NCBI GenBank assembly: GCA_034430555.1
Contig: DAOUEM010000225.1
Span: 1-13,420, forward strand
Direction of reading: 5' to 3'
Length of the DNA stretch: 13,420 nt
Source: DAOTXK01 sp034430555
Lineage (GTDB): Bacteria > Chloroflexota > Anaerolineae > Aggregatilineales > Ch27
In this document: positions 7,110 to 13,420 of the stretch, in pieces
Numbering within the stretch: the first letter of the stretch is position 1
How the letters are laid out: each line of letters starts with the position of its first letter
Made by a program: the position numbers and the translations under genes
Notes under the pieces: model-generated
What the model was told of the DNA's origin: nothing
The model's database searches: none
What the model saw: the letters and a program-made list of their open reading frames with translations, nothing else

Positions 7110-8267
7110 ATGAAATGGTTGATGCTGTTTATCGTGTTGTGTTTGGCTGTGCCGCAAGCTGTTTATGCGCAAGGTGATCCTGAGTTAGAAATCTGGCCCG
7201 TCGAACAACGCTGCATTGGTGAACCGGTCGCAGCCCCGGAGGGGTGGGCGTTCGAGGGTGCGATTCTACTGACAGGGCCTTCGGGCATTCATGCGATTGA
7301 GGCTGAATGGGAAACGCCGCGCGTGGTTGCCCCGCTCGACTGGGAGAGGACGCCCGATCACGGGGCTGGGCTTTCGCCGGATGGTCAATGGTATGCGGCC
7401 CTTTGGGGCACGATGACGTTAACCAATACATTGAGTACTTACGCGGAAGTGCAAGAACTGCGCGTCTATCATACGCACGACGACCACATAGTCTATGCGG
7501 TCCCCTTTGCCGCGTTTTATAACGCTGCTGCATGGCAGTTCATGTACTGGACAGAAGGCAGCGACACCATTCTTGTCAATGGCGGCGAAGTAGTTAATCC
7601 CCTCCTCGGTGAGATTACCTTCGATAGCACCTTTGAAGACTTCTACCTTCAACGAGACACCATAGCGCCGGACTGGTCACTATATCTGACCCGGGATCGG
7701 TTTGCGGGCAGTGAATCGTACGAGTGGGGACTTGTCGATTTGTCATCACAAGAGCTTCTCGTTACGGTTGACTTGACCCAGGACACAATCATCGCCTGGT
7801 CTCCCCACTCAGACCGGTTTGTGGCAGAGCGCATGGCGGAAGACGGCATTTCATACATTCACATTTTTGATCGAAGTGGGAACATCACAGCTATAGTGTA
7901 TACGCATGGCGAAGATGAGCATTTTGCAGAAGCATCCTGGTCTGCGAACGGTCGTTATCTCGCCTTTGTGATCGAAACCAGAGATGGGTATGCCATCCGC
8001 AAGAGACTATTCCTCGCTGATCTGGCCGATCAGTTGGTGATCGATACCTGCTTGCAGATAGGGAATGGTCTGGCATTTGCACCCAATGTAGGGCAGTTGG
8101 CGCTACTTGCACCCGGCAATGGTCAGCGGCCTGTCCTCGTGCTGGATTTGACAACCTATCAACTATTCCATGTACGCAATCACCAGGCCGGTCATTTCAT
8201 ACATTTTGTTGGAGGCACTCGCTATAGCAGCTTAGCCAGTGTTATCGGCTGGCGGGCAGATGAATAA
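7110..8267 (+). CDS. Secreted beta-propeller-like protein of unknown function
   Basis: The 385-residue product starts with a clear signal peptide (MKWLMLFIVLCLAVPQAVYA, likely cut after Ala20; no lipobox). The mature part has repeated propeller-blade strands of the WD40/TolB kind: LSPDGQWYAALW (from 88), IAPDWSLYL, WSPHSDRFVAER (230-241), WSANGRYLAFV (277-287) and FAPNVGQLALL. Only two cysteines remain after cleavage, Cys35 and Cys314, placed so that a disulfide could close the propeller. I do not recognise a specific family. No good ribosome site is seen. Upstream AT-rich sequence has TATACT (7064-7069) and GATAAT (7080-7085), neither with a clear -35. Base composition is lower in GC than its neighbours (30/60 at 7741-7800 against 51/60 at 6301-6360), hinting at separate origin. 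It converges on trpE with 10 bases between stops. Confidence 0.8.
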   Translation: MKWLMLFIVLCLAVPQAVYAQGDPELEIWPVEQRCIGEPVAAPEGWAFEGAILLTGPSGIHAIEAEWETPRVVAPLDWERTPDHGAGLSPDGQWYAALWGTMTLTNTLSTYAEVQELRVYHTHDDHIVYAVPFAAFYNAAAWQFMYWTEGSDTILVNGGEVVNPLLGEITFDSTFEDFYLQRDTIAPDWSLYLTRDRFAGSESYEWGLVDLSSQELLVTVDLTQDTIIAWSPHSDRFVAERMAEDGISYIHIFDRSGNITAIVYTHGEDEHFAEASWSANGRYLAFVIETRDGYAIRKRLFLADLADQLVIDTCLQIGNGLAFAPNVGQLALLAPGNGQRPVLVLDLTTYQLFHVRNHQAGHFIHFVGGTRYSSLASVIGWRADE

Positions 8268-8277
8268 CGACTGCTCT

Positions 8278-9783
8278 CTACTCCAATCCCTGCTCGGCAT
8301 CCTGAATGGCGACGGCCAGGGCGCGCGCTTTGTTCAGCGACTCCTCAAATTCACGCGCCGGGTCGCTGTCCGCTACGATGCCCGCCCCCGCCTGGATGTA
8401 CACCGTGTCGCCCAGCATCAGCAGCGTGCGGATGGTGATGCAGGTATCCATCGAGCCGTCGTAGCTGAAGTAGCCGACCGCCCCACCGTAGGGACCGCGC
8501 CGCGTGCCTTCCAACTCCTCGATAATCTCCATGGCCCGCACCTTGGGCGCGCCGCTGAGCGTGCCCGCCGGGATGGTGGCCCGCAGCAGGTCGAAGGCGT
8601 CCATCTCCGCGCGGATTCGACCCTCCACCAGGCTGACGATGTGCATCACGTGCGAGTAGCGCTCGACGTACATCATGTTGGGGACGCGCACCGTGCCGTA
8701 CTCGCACACGCGGCCCAGGTCATTGCGCCCCAGGTCCACCAGCATGACGTGCTCGGCGCGCTCTTTGGGATCGGCCATCAGCTCTTCTTCCAGGCGGAGG
8801 TCCTCGGCCTGCGTTTCGCCGCGCGGGCGCGTCCCGGCGATGGGGCGCACGGTGGCGACGCCGTCCTCCAGCCGGACCATCATCTCCGGCGAGGCCCCGA
8901 TCAGGCTCACGTCTTCGTCAAAGCGCAGGAAAAACATGTACGGCGAGGGGTTCAAGGCTCGCAGGGCGCGGTAAATGGCGAGGGGCGGGGCGCTGGTCTG
9001 GCAGGACAGGCGCTGCGACAGCACGATCTGGAAGGCGTCCCCGGCGGCGATGTATTCCTTGGCGGCGCGGACGTTGGCCTCGTATTTGTCGCGCGTCATG
9101 TTGGAATGCAGGGTATCGCCGCGCACGGAGGCCGCTGCCGGAATGTCGGTGAGCGGCTGGCGCAGGGCTTGCACGATGGTCTCGATGCGGGCCACGGCGT
9201 CGTCGTAGGCGGCGTCGGGGTCGCCGGTGTTGTGGGCATTGGCCAGCACGATGAGCTGGTGCTTGGCGTGGTCGAAGATGACCAGCGTGTCCGGCAGCAT
9301 GAAGGCCAGGTCCGGCACGTCGATCTCGACCGCTGCCGTGGCCGGCAGGCGTTCCACGTAGCGCACCACGTCGTAGCCCATGTAACCCACCGCCCCGCCG
9401 ACGAAGCGCGGCAGCCCCTCCAGGTGGACGGGCGTGTAGCGGGCCAGCTCCGCCTGGATGGCGTGCAGCGGGTCTTCGCCTTCGGCCAGCGGGCGGGCCG
9501 TGGTTTCGCCGTCGAAGGTGCGGGTGACCACGTCCTTATGCACGCGGATCAGGCCGCGCGGGTTGACGCCCAGGAACGAGTAGCGCCCCACCTGCTCGCC
9601 GCCCTCGACGCTTTCCAGCAGGAAGGACACGGTGCCGGTCTGGGCCAGCTTGAGGTAGACCGAGACCGGCGTTTCCAGGTCGGCCAGCAGGGTGCGGTAG
9701 ACGGGCAGCAGGTCGCCCTCGGCGAAGCGCTGGCGAGCCGTCTCGCGGTCCGGCGTGAGGGTCCGGGTGTGGGAAGCAGACAT
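8278..9783 (-). CDS. trpE: Anthranilate synthase component I
   Basis: This 501-residue protein is the chorismate-binding, aminating subunit that makes anthranilate, using ammonia delivered by TrpG. The N-terminal half has the LLES motif (55-58, in LLESVEGGE), associated with tryptophan feedback binding. The catalytic half shows PIAGTRPRG (314-322), LGRNDLGRV, GAPKVRAMEII (411-421), RGPYGGAVGYF and AGAGIVADSDP, all expected for TrpE; length is also typical. The LLES motif and strong RGPYGGAVGY match favour TrpE over PabB. AGGAG on the minus strand (9797-9793) sits nine bases before the ATG. It is transcribed away from trpG, so the two subunits come from divergent transcripts. Its end converges on the propeller gene, leaving no room for a terminator between them. 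Confidence 0.97.
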   Translation of the reverse strand: MSASHTRTLTPDRETARQRFAEGDLLPVYRTLLADLETPVSVYLKLAQTGTVSFLLESVEGGEQVGRYSFLGVNPRGLIRVHKDVVTRTFDGETTARPLAEGEDPLHAIQAELARYTPVHLEGLPRFVGGAVGYMGYDVVRYVERLPATAAVEIDVPDLAFMLPDTLVIFDHAKHQLIVLANAHNTGDPDAAYDDAVARIETIVQALRQPLTDIPAAASVRGDTLHSNMTRDKYEANVRAAKEYIAAGDAFQIVLSQRLSCQTSAPPLAIYRALRALNPSPYMFFLRFDEDVSLIGASPEMMVRLEDGVATVRPIAGTRPRGETQAEDLRLEEELMADPKERAEHVMLVDLGRNDLGRVCEYGTVRVPNMMYVERYSHVMHIVSLVEGRIRAEMDAFDLLRATIPAGTLSGAPKVRAMEIIEELEGTRRGPYGGAVGYFSYDGSMDTCITIRTLLMLGDTVYIQAGAGIVADSDPAREFEESLNKARALAVAIQDAEQGLE

Positions 9784-10014
9784 GGGCGTGCTCTCCTGGT
9801 GACAGCGAGTAAATTCTCTTGAGTCATGGTCAAGAATAACGTATCACCCTTATAATACCGCGCGCGGGCCATTTGTGAGAGGCTGCCCGCCGGAATTGGG
9901 CAGGGCGTCTAACGGGGATCGGGTTGTTGTACAGGGGTAGTGCATCTTCAGGCAGAAGTGCCACAACCGTTTGCATCATTCCACCGAACTCGCTGCCGCC
10001 GCGGCTCGAATTCC

Positions 10015-10042
10015 CCGACACGCCTCGAAAATGTGGTACATT
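10015..10042 (+). promoter_or_regulatory. Candidate trpG promoter
   Basis: CCGACA (10015-10020) and TACATT (10037-10042) lie 16 bases apart; they match the sigma-70 hexamers at four and four or five positions. The -10 lies inside the palindrome at 10025-10047, so a bound repressor would block it. The alternative start point is the TATAAT at 9851-9856. Confidence 0.3.
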
Positions 10043-10047
10043 TACGA
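10025..10047. promoter_or_regulatory. Palindromic operator-like site upstream of trpG
   Basis: TCGAAAATGT (10025-10034) and ACATTTACGA (10038-10047) are reverse complements at nine of ten positions around a GGT centre. The 23-base near-palindrome ends 33 bases before the trpG ATG and overlaps the candidate -10. It has the size and symmetry of a dimeric repressor site. The regulator is unknown, and no second copy is visible upstream of trpE or trpD. Confidence 0.45.
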
Positions 10048-10068
10048 AGAATCATGCAGTCGCACAGT

Positions 10069-10072
10069 GGAG
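10069..10072 (+). promoter_or_regulatory. Ribosome binding site deciding the trpG start
   Basis: GGAG eight bases before ATG 10081 supports that start over the GTG at 9940 and the ATG at 10054, which would overlap or precede the site. The protein then begins MILVIDNYDSFTYN, the canonical TrpG N-terminus. Confidence 0.65.
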
Positions 10073-10080
10073 CACCTTCG

Positions 10081-10647
10081 ATGATTCTTGTGATCGACAA
10101 CTACGACTCGTTTACCTACAACCTGGTGCAGCAGATGGGCGAACTGGGCGCGGACCTGTACGTGGTCCGCAACGACCAGATCACGCTCGACCAGGTCCGT
10201 GACATGGCCCCGGAGCGCATCGTGATCTCGCCCGGCCCCGGCACCCCCGACGACGGCGGCATCTCGCTGGACATCATCAGCGCGCTGGGCGAGTCCACCC
10301 CGATCCTGGGCGTGTGCCTGGGGCACCAGTGCATCGGGCAGGCCTACGGCGGTAAGGTCGTCCGCGCCCCGCGCCTCATGCACGGTAAAACCAGCATGGT
10401 CTACCACAAGGACGCCATGGTCTTCACCGGCGTGCCCAGCCCCTTCGAGGCCACCCGCTACCACAGCCTGATCGTGGAGGAGCCGCTGCCCGACTCGCTG
10501 GCGATCACCGCCTTCACCGACCAGGGCGAAATCATGGCCCTCCAGCACAAGGCGCACCCGGTGATCGGCGTGCAGTTCCACCCGGAGAGCATCCTGACTC
10601 AATTCGGCCCGCGCATCCTACAAAACTTCCTGGAAGGCCGCCTCTAA
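10081..10647 (+). CDS. trpG: Anthranilate synthase component II (glutamine amidotransferase)
   Basis: The 188-residue class I glutamine amidotransferase releases ammonia from glutamine for TrpE. The N-terminus MILVIDNYDSFTYN is diagnostic for the TrpG/PabA family. The nucleophile is Cys79 in LGVCLGHQCIGQ, and the rest of the triad is His167 and Glu169 in VQFHPES; the oxyanion segment SPGPGTPDDGG is present. All catalytic parts are intact. Sequence alone cannot exclude that it also serves aminodeoxychorismate synthase (PabA role), as amphibolic TrpG proteins do. The frame is open back to 9940, but the extra 47 residues (Pro/Arg-rich) match nothing in the family. It is divergent from trpE and followed by a 305-base gap, so it may be its own transcription unit. 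Confidence 0.96.
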   Translation: MILVIDNYDSFTYNLVQQMGELGADLYVVRNDQITLDQVRDMAPERIVISPGPGTPDDGGISLDIISALGESTPILGVCLGHQCIGQAYGGKVVRAPRLMHGKTSMVYHKDAMVFTGVPSPFEATRYHSLIVEEPLPDSLAITAFTDQGEIMALQHKAHPVIGVQFHPESILTQFGPRILQNFLEGRL

Positions 10648-10731
10648 GGGGGGATGGCGCCTGAGTCCGTGGCAGCAGGTGAATTTCCGATATCACCGCC
10701 ACTACCAGACGCAGTATGTGTTATCATAATA

Positions 10732-10756
10732 GCTGACTGACTTGACTCCAGTCAGC
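10732..10756. repeat. Inverted repeat around the -35 of the 10953 gene
   Basis: GCTGACTG (10732-10739) and CAGTCAGC (10749-10756) are perfect reverse complements with a nine-base spacer that contains the TTGACT hexamer. It could be an operator, or a small hairpin ending the trpG transcript, though no T-run follows. Confidence 0.5.
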
Positions 10757-10770
10757 AGGGTCACTAGAGT
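10742..10770 (+). promoter_or_regulatory. Candidate sigma-70 promoter for the SpoIIAA-like gene and trpDC
   Basis: TTGACT (10742-10747, five of six matches to TTGACA) and TAGAGT (10765-10770, four of six to TATAAT) are separated by exactly 17 bases. This is the best-spaced promoter in the window. The start point would be near 10777. Confidence 0.45.
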
Positions 10771-10898
10771 CGGGAGCAGCGCGTGAGGTCCGGCCAGCAG
10801 CGGAGGGGAAAGTGGTGTTCCGTCAATTACTGCCCAGTCGCTTCGATGTGAGTCCAGGGCGCCGGCGGCCAGCCGTCAAACCGATGACCGGCCGGATA

Positions 10899-10911
10899 TT
10901 CACCGGGTGAA
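10899..10911. repeat. Short palindrome in the leader of the 10953 gene
   Basis: TTCACC and GGTGAA flank a single G, a perfect 13-base palindrome 41 bases before the GTG start. A GGTGAA also occurs at 10678-10683, with TCACC nearby at 10693-10697. It is operator-like in form but could be chance in GC-rich DNA. Confidence 0.3.
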
Positions 10912-10952
10912 GCCATCAGCACCGGCTCACGAATCATCTGGGGAGTTCGGTT

Positions 10953-11372
10953 GTGGGTATAGCGGTTGCGTGGGAAGACCAGGCACAAATGGTCATCCGG
11001 CTGGATGTCGACGGGCGCTGGACCATCGACGATCTGGACGCCGTCGGCCGGCAGATCGACATGATGCTGGGCGATAGGCCGTGCCTGATCGACATTATCA
11101 TCGACTTCAAGGGCAGCAACCTGACGCCGGAACACGTCATTCCCTATACAGCCCGGCTCACCGATCCTCGCAATCCGCGCTTCCGCCGTATAAAATCAAT
11201 CGTCCTGGTGAACGCGAGTAAGCTGATCGAAGCTCTGTACCACGCCTTCATCAAAACGTACGGCGGCAGCGGCGTGCTTGCCGAGCGGATATCGTTTGTC
11301 GCTTCCCTGGCAGAGGCGCGCCAGCGGTTCAACATTCACGAAAATCGCGGTCCGGCTACTTCCAGCCGGTAG
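10953..11372 (+). CDS. Small SpoIIAA/STAS-like protein, function unknown
   Basis: This 139-residue soluble protein has no signal peptide or membrane segment. The pattern alternates strands and helices: VIRLDVDGRWTIDDL near 13-27, a helix, the strand LIDIIIDFKGSN (45-56), a loop, IKSIVLVNASKL, a second helix HAFIKTYG, and VSFVASLAEAR-like VASLAEARQRF near the end. This resembles small SpoIIAA/STAS-like proteins common in Chloroflexi, which have the STAS fold but usually no conserved phosphorylated serine; the role is unknown. The GTG start has GGGGAG (10940-10945) seven bases upstream. It has its own candidate promoter and is followed by trpD after 53 bases, so it is probably co-transcribed with trpDC. 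Its stop codon falls in the first unit of an 11-base tandem repeat. A link to tryptophan metabolism is only suggested by position. Confidence 0.75.
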   Translation: MGIAVAWEDQAQMVIRLDVDGRWTIDDLDAVGRQIDMMLGDRPCLIDIIIDFKGSNLTPEHVIPYTARLTDPRNPRFRRIKSIVLVNASKLIEALYHAFIKTYGGSGVLAERISFVASLAEARQRFNIHENRGPATSSR

Positions 11373-11401
11373 CCGCGCCGTAGCCGCGCCGTAGCCGCGC
11401 C
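11369..11401 (+). repeat. Three perfect tandem copies of an 11-base unit
   Basis: GTAGCCGCGCC occurs three times without gap (11369-11379, 11380-11390, 11391-11401). The first copy supplies the TAG stop of the SpoIIAA-like gene. Since 11 is not a multiple of three, copy-number change would not move the stop, which is in the first unit, but would change spacing to trpD (start 25 bases after the repeat). Confidence 0.9.
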
Positions 11402-11425
11402 TGACAGGCACGAGGAGAATGGATC

Positions 11426-12460
11426 ATGGACATGGATATTACCCGGGCCATCGATATCATCAGCCGGTTCGGCCATTTGCAGGTGGAAGAAGCCGAAGCC
11501 GTTATGAACCAGATCATGGCCGGCGACGCCACAGAAGCGCAGGTCGGCGCTTACCTGATGGGTCTGCGCATGAAAGGCGAGACCCAGGCCGAGATCACTG
11601 GCAGCGCCCTCGCTATGCGCGCCAACGCCACCGCCATCCCGACCACGGTCGACGGCGACCTGCTGGATACCTGCGGCACCGGCGGCGACAAGGCCGGTAC
11701 GTTTAACATCAGCACCACGGTGGCCTTTGTGGCGGCGGCGGCGGGCATCCCGGTGGCCAAACACGGCAACCGCGCCGCCACCAGCCGCTGCGGCAGCGCC
11801 GATGTCCTGGCCGAACTGGGCGTCAACCTGGACCTGACGCCGGCGCAGGTCGGGCAGTGCGTGGATGAGGTGGGCCTCGGCTTTTTATTCGCCGTGAAGC
11901 TGCACCCGGCCATGAAGTACGCCATCGGCCCGCGCCGCCAGATGGCCGTGCGCACCATCTTTAATATCCTCGGCCCGCTGACCAACCCCGCCGGCGCACA
12001 GCGCCAGTTGATGGGCGTCTTCACCCCGGACCTGACCGACCTGATCGCGCACGTGCTCGGCGCGCTGGGGTCCACGTCGGCGTTGGTGGTGGCCGGTTAT
12101 GGCGGCGTCGACGAGTTGACCACCACCGGTCCCAACCGCGTCAGCCGGCTGGTCGACGGCGAGGTCACCACTTACGACCTCGATCCGCTGGAACTGGGCT
12201 TTAAGGGTGCGCACATCTCCGACCTGCTGGGCGGCGATCCGCCGATCAATGCGGCCATCCTGCGCGGCGTGCTCAGCGGCGAGGAGGACGGCCCCAAGCT
12301 TGACGTGGTGGTGCTCAACGCGGGCGCGGCCCTGCTGGCGGCCGGCCTGGTGGGGGACATCGAAAGCGGCACCGCCCTGGCGCGCGAGGTCATCACCAGC
12401 GGCGCGGCGGTCAACCTGCTGGACGAGTTCATCGCTTACACACAGAACTTCGCCCAATGA
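11426..12460 (+). CDS. trpD: Anthranilate phosphoribosyltransferase
   Basis: The 344-residue enzyme transfers phosphoribose from PRPP to anthranilate, the second step of the pathway. The PRPP-binding loop is DTCGTGGDKAGTFNIST with GTGGD at 84-88. KHGNRAATS (112-120) and RTIFNILGPLTNPAG (176-190) are further family signatures, with GYGGVDELT later. KHGNRAATSRCGSADVL has Arg-Cys where Ser-Lys-Ser is usual, a mild variation. Length is normal. GAGGAG (11412-11417) sits eight bases before ATG; a second ATG two codons in is possible. The stop overlaps the trpC start (ATGA, 12457-12460), so translation is coupled. There is no fused TrpG domain, in agreement with the separate trpG gene. Confidence 0.97.
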   Translation: MDMDITRAIDIISRFGHLQVEEAEAVMNQIMAGDATEAQVGAYLMGLRMKGETQAEITGSALAMRANATAIPTTVDGDLLDTCGTGGDKAGTFNISTTVAFVAAAAGIPVAKHGNRAATSRCGSADVLAELGVNLDLTPAQVGQCVDEVGLGFLFAVKLHPAMKYAIGPRRQMAVRTIFNILGPLTNPAGAQRQLMGVFTPDLTDLIAHVLGALGSTSALVVAGYGGVDELTTTGPNRVSRLVDGEVTTYDLDPLELGFKGAHISDLLGGDPPINAAILRGVLSGEEDGPKLDVVVLNAGAALLAAGLVGDIESGTALAREVITSGAAVNLLDEFIAYTQNFAQ

Positions 12461-13317
12461 ACGCGCCCTACCGCCAGACCGATACCATCCTGGACCAGAT
12501 TCTGGCGCACACCGTCGAGGCCATCGCGGCGCGCAAACAGGCCGTGCCGATGGCCGGCCTGATCCAGGCGGCCGCCGCCGCCGATCCGCCCCGCGACCTG
12601 ATCGGGGCGCTGCGGGCCGCCGCCCAACCCTCGAAGCGCGGTTTGTTGGGCCGCCGGCAGGCACCTGGCACGGCCCTGATCGCGGAAGTCAAACACGCCT
12701 CGCCGTCCCGCGGGGTGCTGATCGAGCCGTTCGAGCCGGTCCGGCTGGCCCGCTGTTACGCCGACAACGGCGCGGCGGCCATTTCCGTGCTGACGGACGA
12801 GCGCTTTTTCCAGGGCCACCTGGAGGACCTGCGCGCGGTGCGGGCGGCGGTGCCCCTGCCCGTGCTGCGCAAGGACTTCATCATCGACCCCTACCAGGTG
12901 TACGAGGGCCGGGCGGCCGGGGCGGACGCCATGCTGCTGATCGTGGCGGCCCTCAGCGACGCCCAACTCGCCAGCCTGCATGCCCTGATCACCGCGCTGG
13001 GCATGATGCCGCTGGTGGAAGTCCACAACGAAGCCGAACTGGAGCGGGCGCTGGCCGTGGAGCCGCTGCTGCTGGGTTTCAACAACCGCGACCTGAAGAC
13101 GTTCGACGTCGACCTGGCAACGACGGCCCGGCTGGCGGCCCTGATCCCGGACGGCCTGCTGCCGGATATCGTGACGCTGGTGGCGGAAAGCGGCGTCTTT
13201 AGCGCCAGGGACGCGGCGCACATGGCCCGGGTGGGCGCGCACGCCGTGCTGGTGGGCGAGTCGCTGGTGCAGGCGGACGACATCAGCGCCAAGGTGCGCG
13301 AATTGAGCGGTGCGTAA
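12457..13317 (+). CDS. trpC: Indole-3-glycerol phosphate synthase
   Basis: This 286-residue TIM-barrel enzyme closes the indole ring from CdRP. Catalytic residues are visible: Lys79 in LIAEVKHASPSRG, Lys139 in LRKDFIIDPYQ, Glu188 in PLVEVHNE, the segment GFNNRDLKTFDVD (normally GINNRDL) and Glu244 in VAESGVF. It is somewhat longer than the common 250-260 residues because the stretch before the first barrel strand is extended, with a basic insert (QPSKRGLLGRRQAPG, about 56-70). It is not fused to TrpF. ATG overlaps the trpD stop by four bases with no separate strong ribosome site, so it is read by coupling. A further gene starts 37 bases after its stop. Confidence 0.97.
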   Translation: MNAPYRQTDTILDQILAHTVEAIAARKQAVPMAGLIQAAAAADPPRDLIGALRAAAQPSKRGLLGRRQAPGTALIAEVKHASPSRGVLIEPFEPVRLARCYADNGAAAISVLTDERFFQGHLEDLRAVRAAVPLPVLRKDFIIDPYQVYEGRAAGADAMLLIVAALSDAQLASLHALITALGMMPLVEVHNEAELERALAVEPLLLGFNNRDLKTFDVDLATTARLAALIPDGLLPDIVTLVAESGVFSARDAAHMARVGAHAVLVGESLVQADDISAKVRELSGA

Positions 13318-13354
13318 AGGTGTGGCCGGGCGAATCGAGTTAAGGAGAATTCCC

Positions 13355-13420
13355 ATGACCGATAATTCCTCCCCACGTCGCGAGCGCGGAACGGCGCTCT
13401 TAGTCTGGCTGATTGTGCTG
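13355..13420 (+). CDS. Start of a membrane protein (partial)
   Basis: Twenty-two codons run to the window edge. The ATG has AAGGAG (13342-13347) seven bases upstream, a strong ribosome site. The peptide begins polar and basic (MTDNSSPRRERG) and turns hydrophobic (TALLVWLIVL), the pattern of a cytoplasmic N-terminus followed by a first membrane helix. It is therefore not trpF, trpB or trpA. The function cannot be told. The 37-base gap from trpC suggests it is transcribed with it. Confidence 0.7.
   Translation, partial: MTDNSSPRRERGTALLVWLIVL

Larger units (their letters stand above)
9784..10080. promoter_or_regulatory. Divergent trpE/trpG control region
   Basis: This 297-base stretch separates the two divergently read subunit genes. 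Near trpE it has an AT-rich patch (9838-9857) with TATAAT on the plus strand (9851-9856), which is preceded by TGGTCA 18 bases upstream, and TATTAT on the minus strand (9857-9852), usable as a -10 for trpE. Near trpG it holds a palindrome at 10025-10047. I see no Trp-rich leader peptide and no T-box-like element. An open frame continues upstream of trpG to a GTG at 9940 but does not look like TrpG sequence. Confidence 0.55.
10648..10952 (+). other. Intergenic region between trpG and the SpoIIAA-like gene
   Basis: I see no coding sequence I would defend in these 305 bases. They hold an AT-rich patch (10719-10731), an inverted repeat at 10732-10756, a good candidate promoter at 10742-10770, and a small palindrome at 10899-10911. 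If the promoter is used, the leader before the GTG at 10953 is about 175 bases, long enough for structured RNA. No clear trpG terminator hairpin is visible. Confidence 0.5.

Noticed and set aside
8239..9822. 527-codon open frame on the plus strand
   Set aside because: It lies fully antisense to trpE, which has all family motifs. Its Val/Gln/His/Arg-rich composition is the shadow of a GC-rich gene on the other strand.
9784..9870. Trp leader peptide or attenuator for trpE
   Set aside because: The short minus-strand frame in this stretch has no tryptophan run, and no competing hairpins with a T-run are visible.
9940..10080. N-terminal extension of TrpG from GTG 9940
   Set aside because: The 47 extra residues match nothing in TrpG proteins, and ATG 10081 has a well-placed GGAG and gives the canonical N-terminus.
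12436..13356. 306-codon open frame on the minus strand
   Set aside because: It is antisense to trpC, which carries every catalytic residue.

Overview
The window is a GC-rich bacterial chromosome segment with tightly packed genes, short gaps and strong AGGAG-type ribosome sites. It carries a near-complete set of early tryptophan genes (trpE, trpG, trpD, trpC) next to signalling, transport and redox genes. The style of several proteins suggests Chloroflexota, perhaps the Anaerolineae: a PHLDD-type PIG-L deacetylase, a small SpoIIAA/STAS-like protein, and a GAF-GAF soluble histidine kinase. This placement is inference from family resemblance, not from a marker gene.

Left part (1-4324, all +): the last 26 codons of an endonuclease III with its [4Fe-4S] cysteine ladder; a 629-residue soluble GAF-GAF histidine kinase; a small three-helix GlsB/YeaQ/YmgE membrane protein; a PIG-L family deacetylase; and a short histidine kinase with no sensor domain, whose start codon overlaps the deacetylase stop. 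The two kinases are clearly related in their catalytic cores. No response regulator is present.

Middle part (4325-8267, all +): a TATAAT box and a strong hairpin precede an MFS transporter, followed 26 bases later by a DAO-type FAD oxidoreductase, a likely transporter/enzyme pair. Next comes a secreted beta-propeller-like protein of unknown function, with visibly lower GC than its neighbours. Its stop lies 10 bases from the stop of convergent trpE.

Right part (8278-13420): trpE (-) and trpG (+) encode the two subunits of anthranilate synthase and are transcribed divergently from a 297-base region that holds candidate promoters and a 23-base palindrome just upstream of trpG. After trpG, a 305-base gap contains a good candidate promoter inside an inverted repeat. 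It leads into a small SpoIIAA-like gene, a three-copy 11-base tandem repeat, trpD, trpC (4-base overlap with trpD) and the first 22 codons of a membrane protein. TrpE+TrpG make anthranilate from chorismate and glutamine, TrpD adds phosphoribose, and TrpC closes the indole ring. TrpF, TrpB and TrpA are not in the window.

I see no tRNA, rRNA, CRISPR array, insertion sequence or phage gene. The more unusual points are the deacetylase/sensorless-kinase coupling, the split anthranilate synthase with a palindromic control region, and the uncharacterised SpoIIAA-like gene embedded in the trp cluster.
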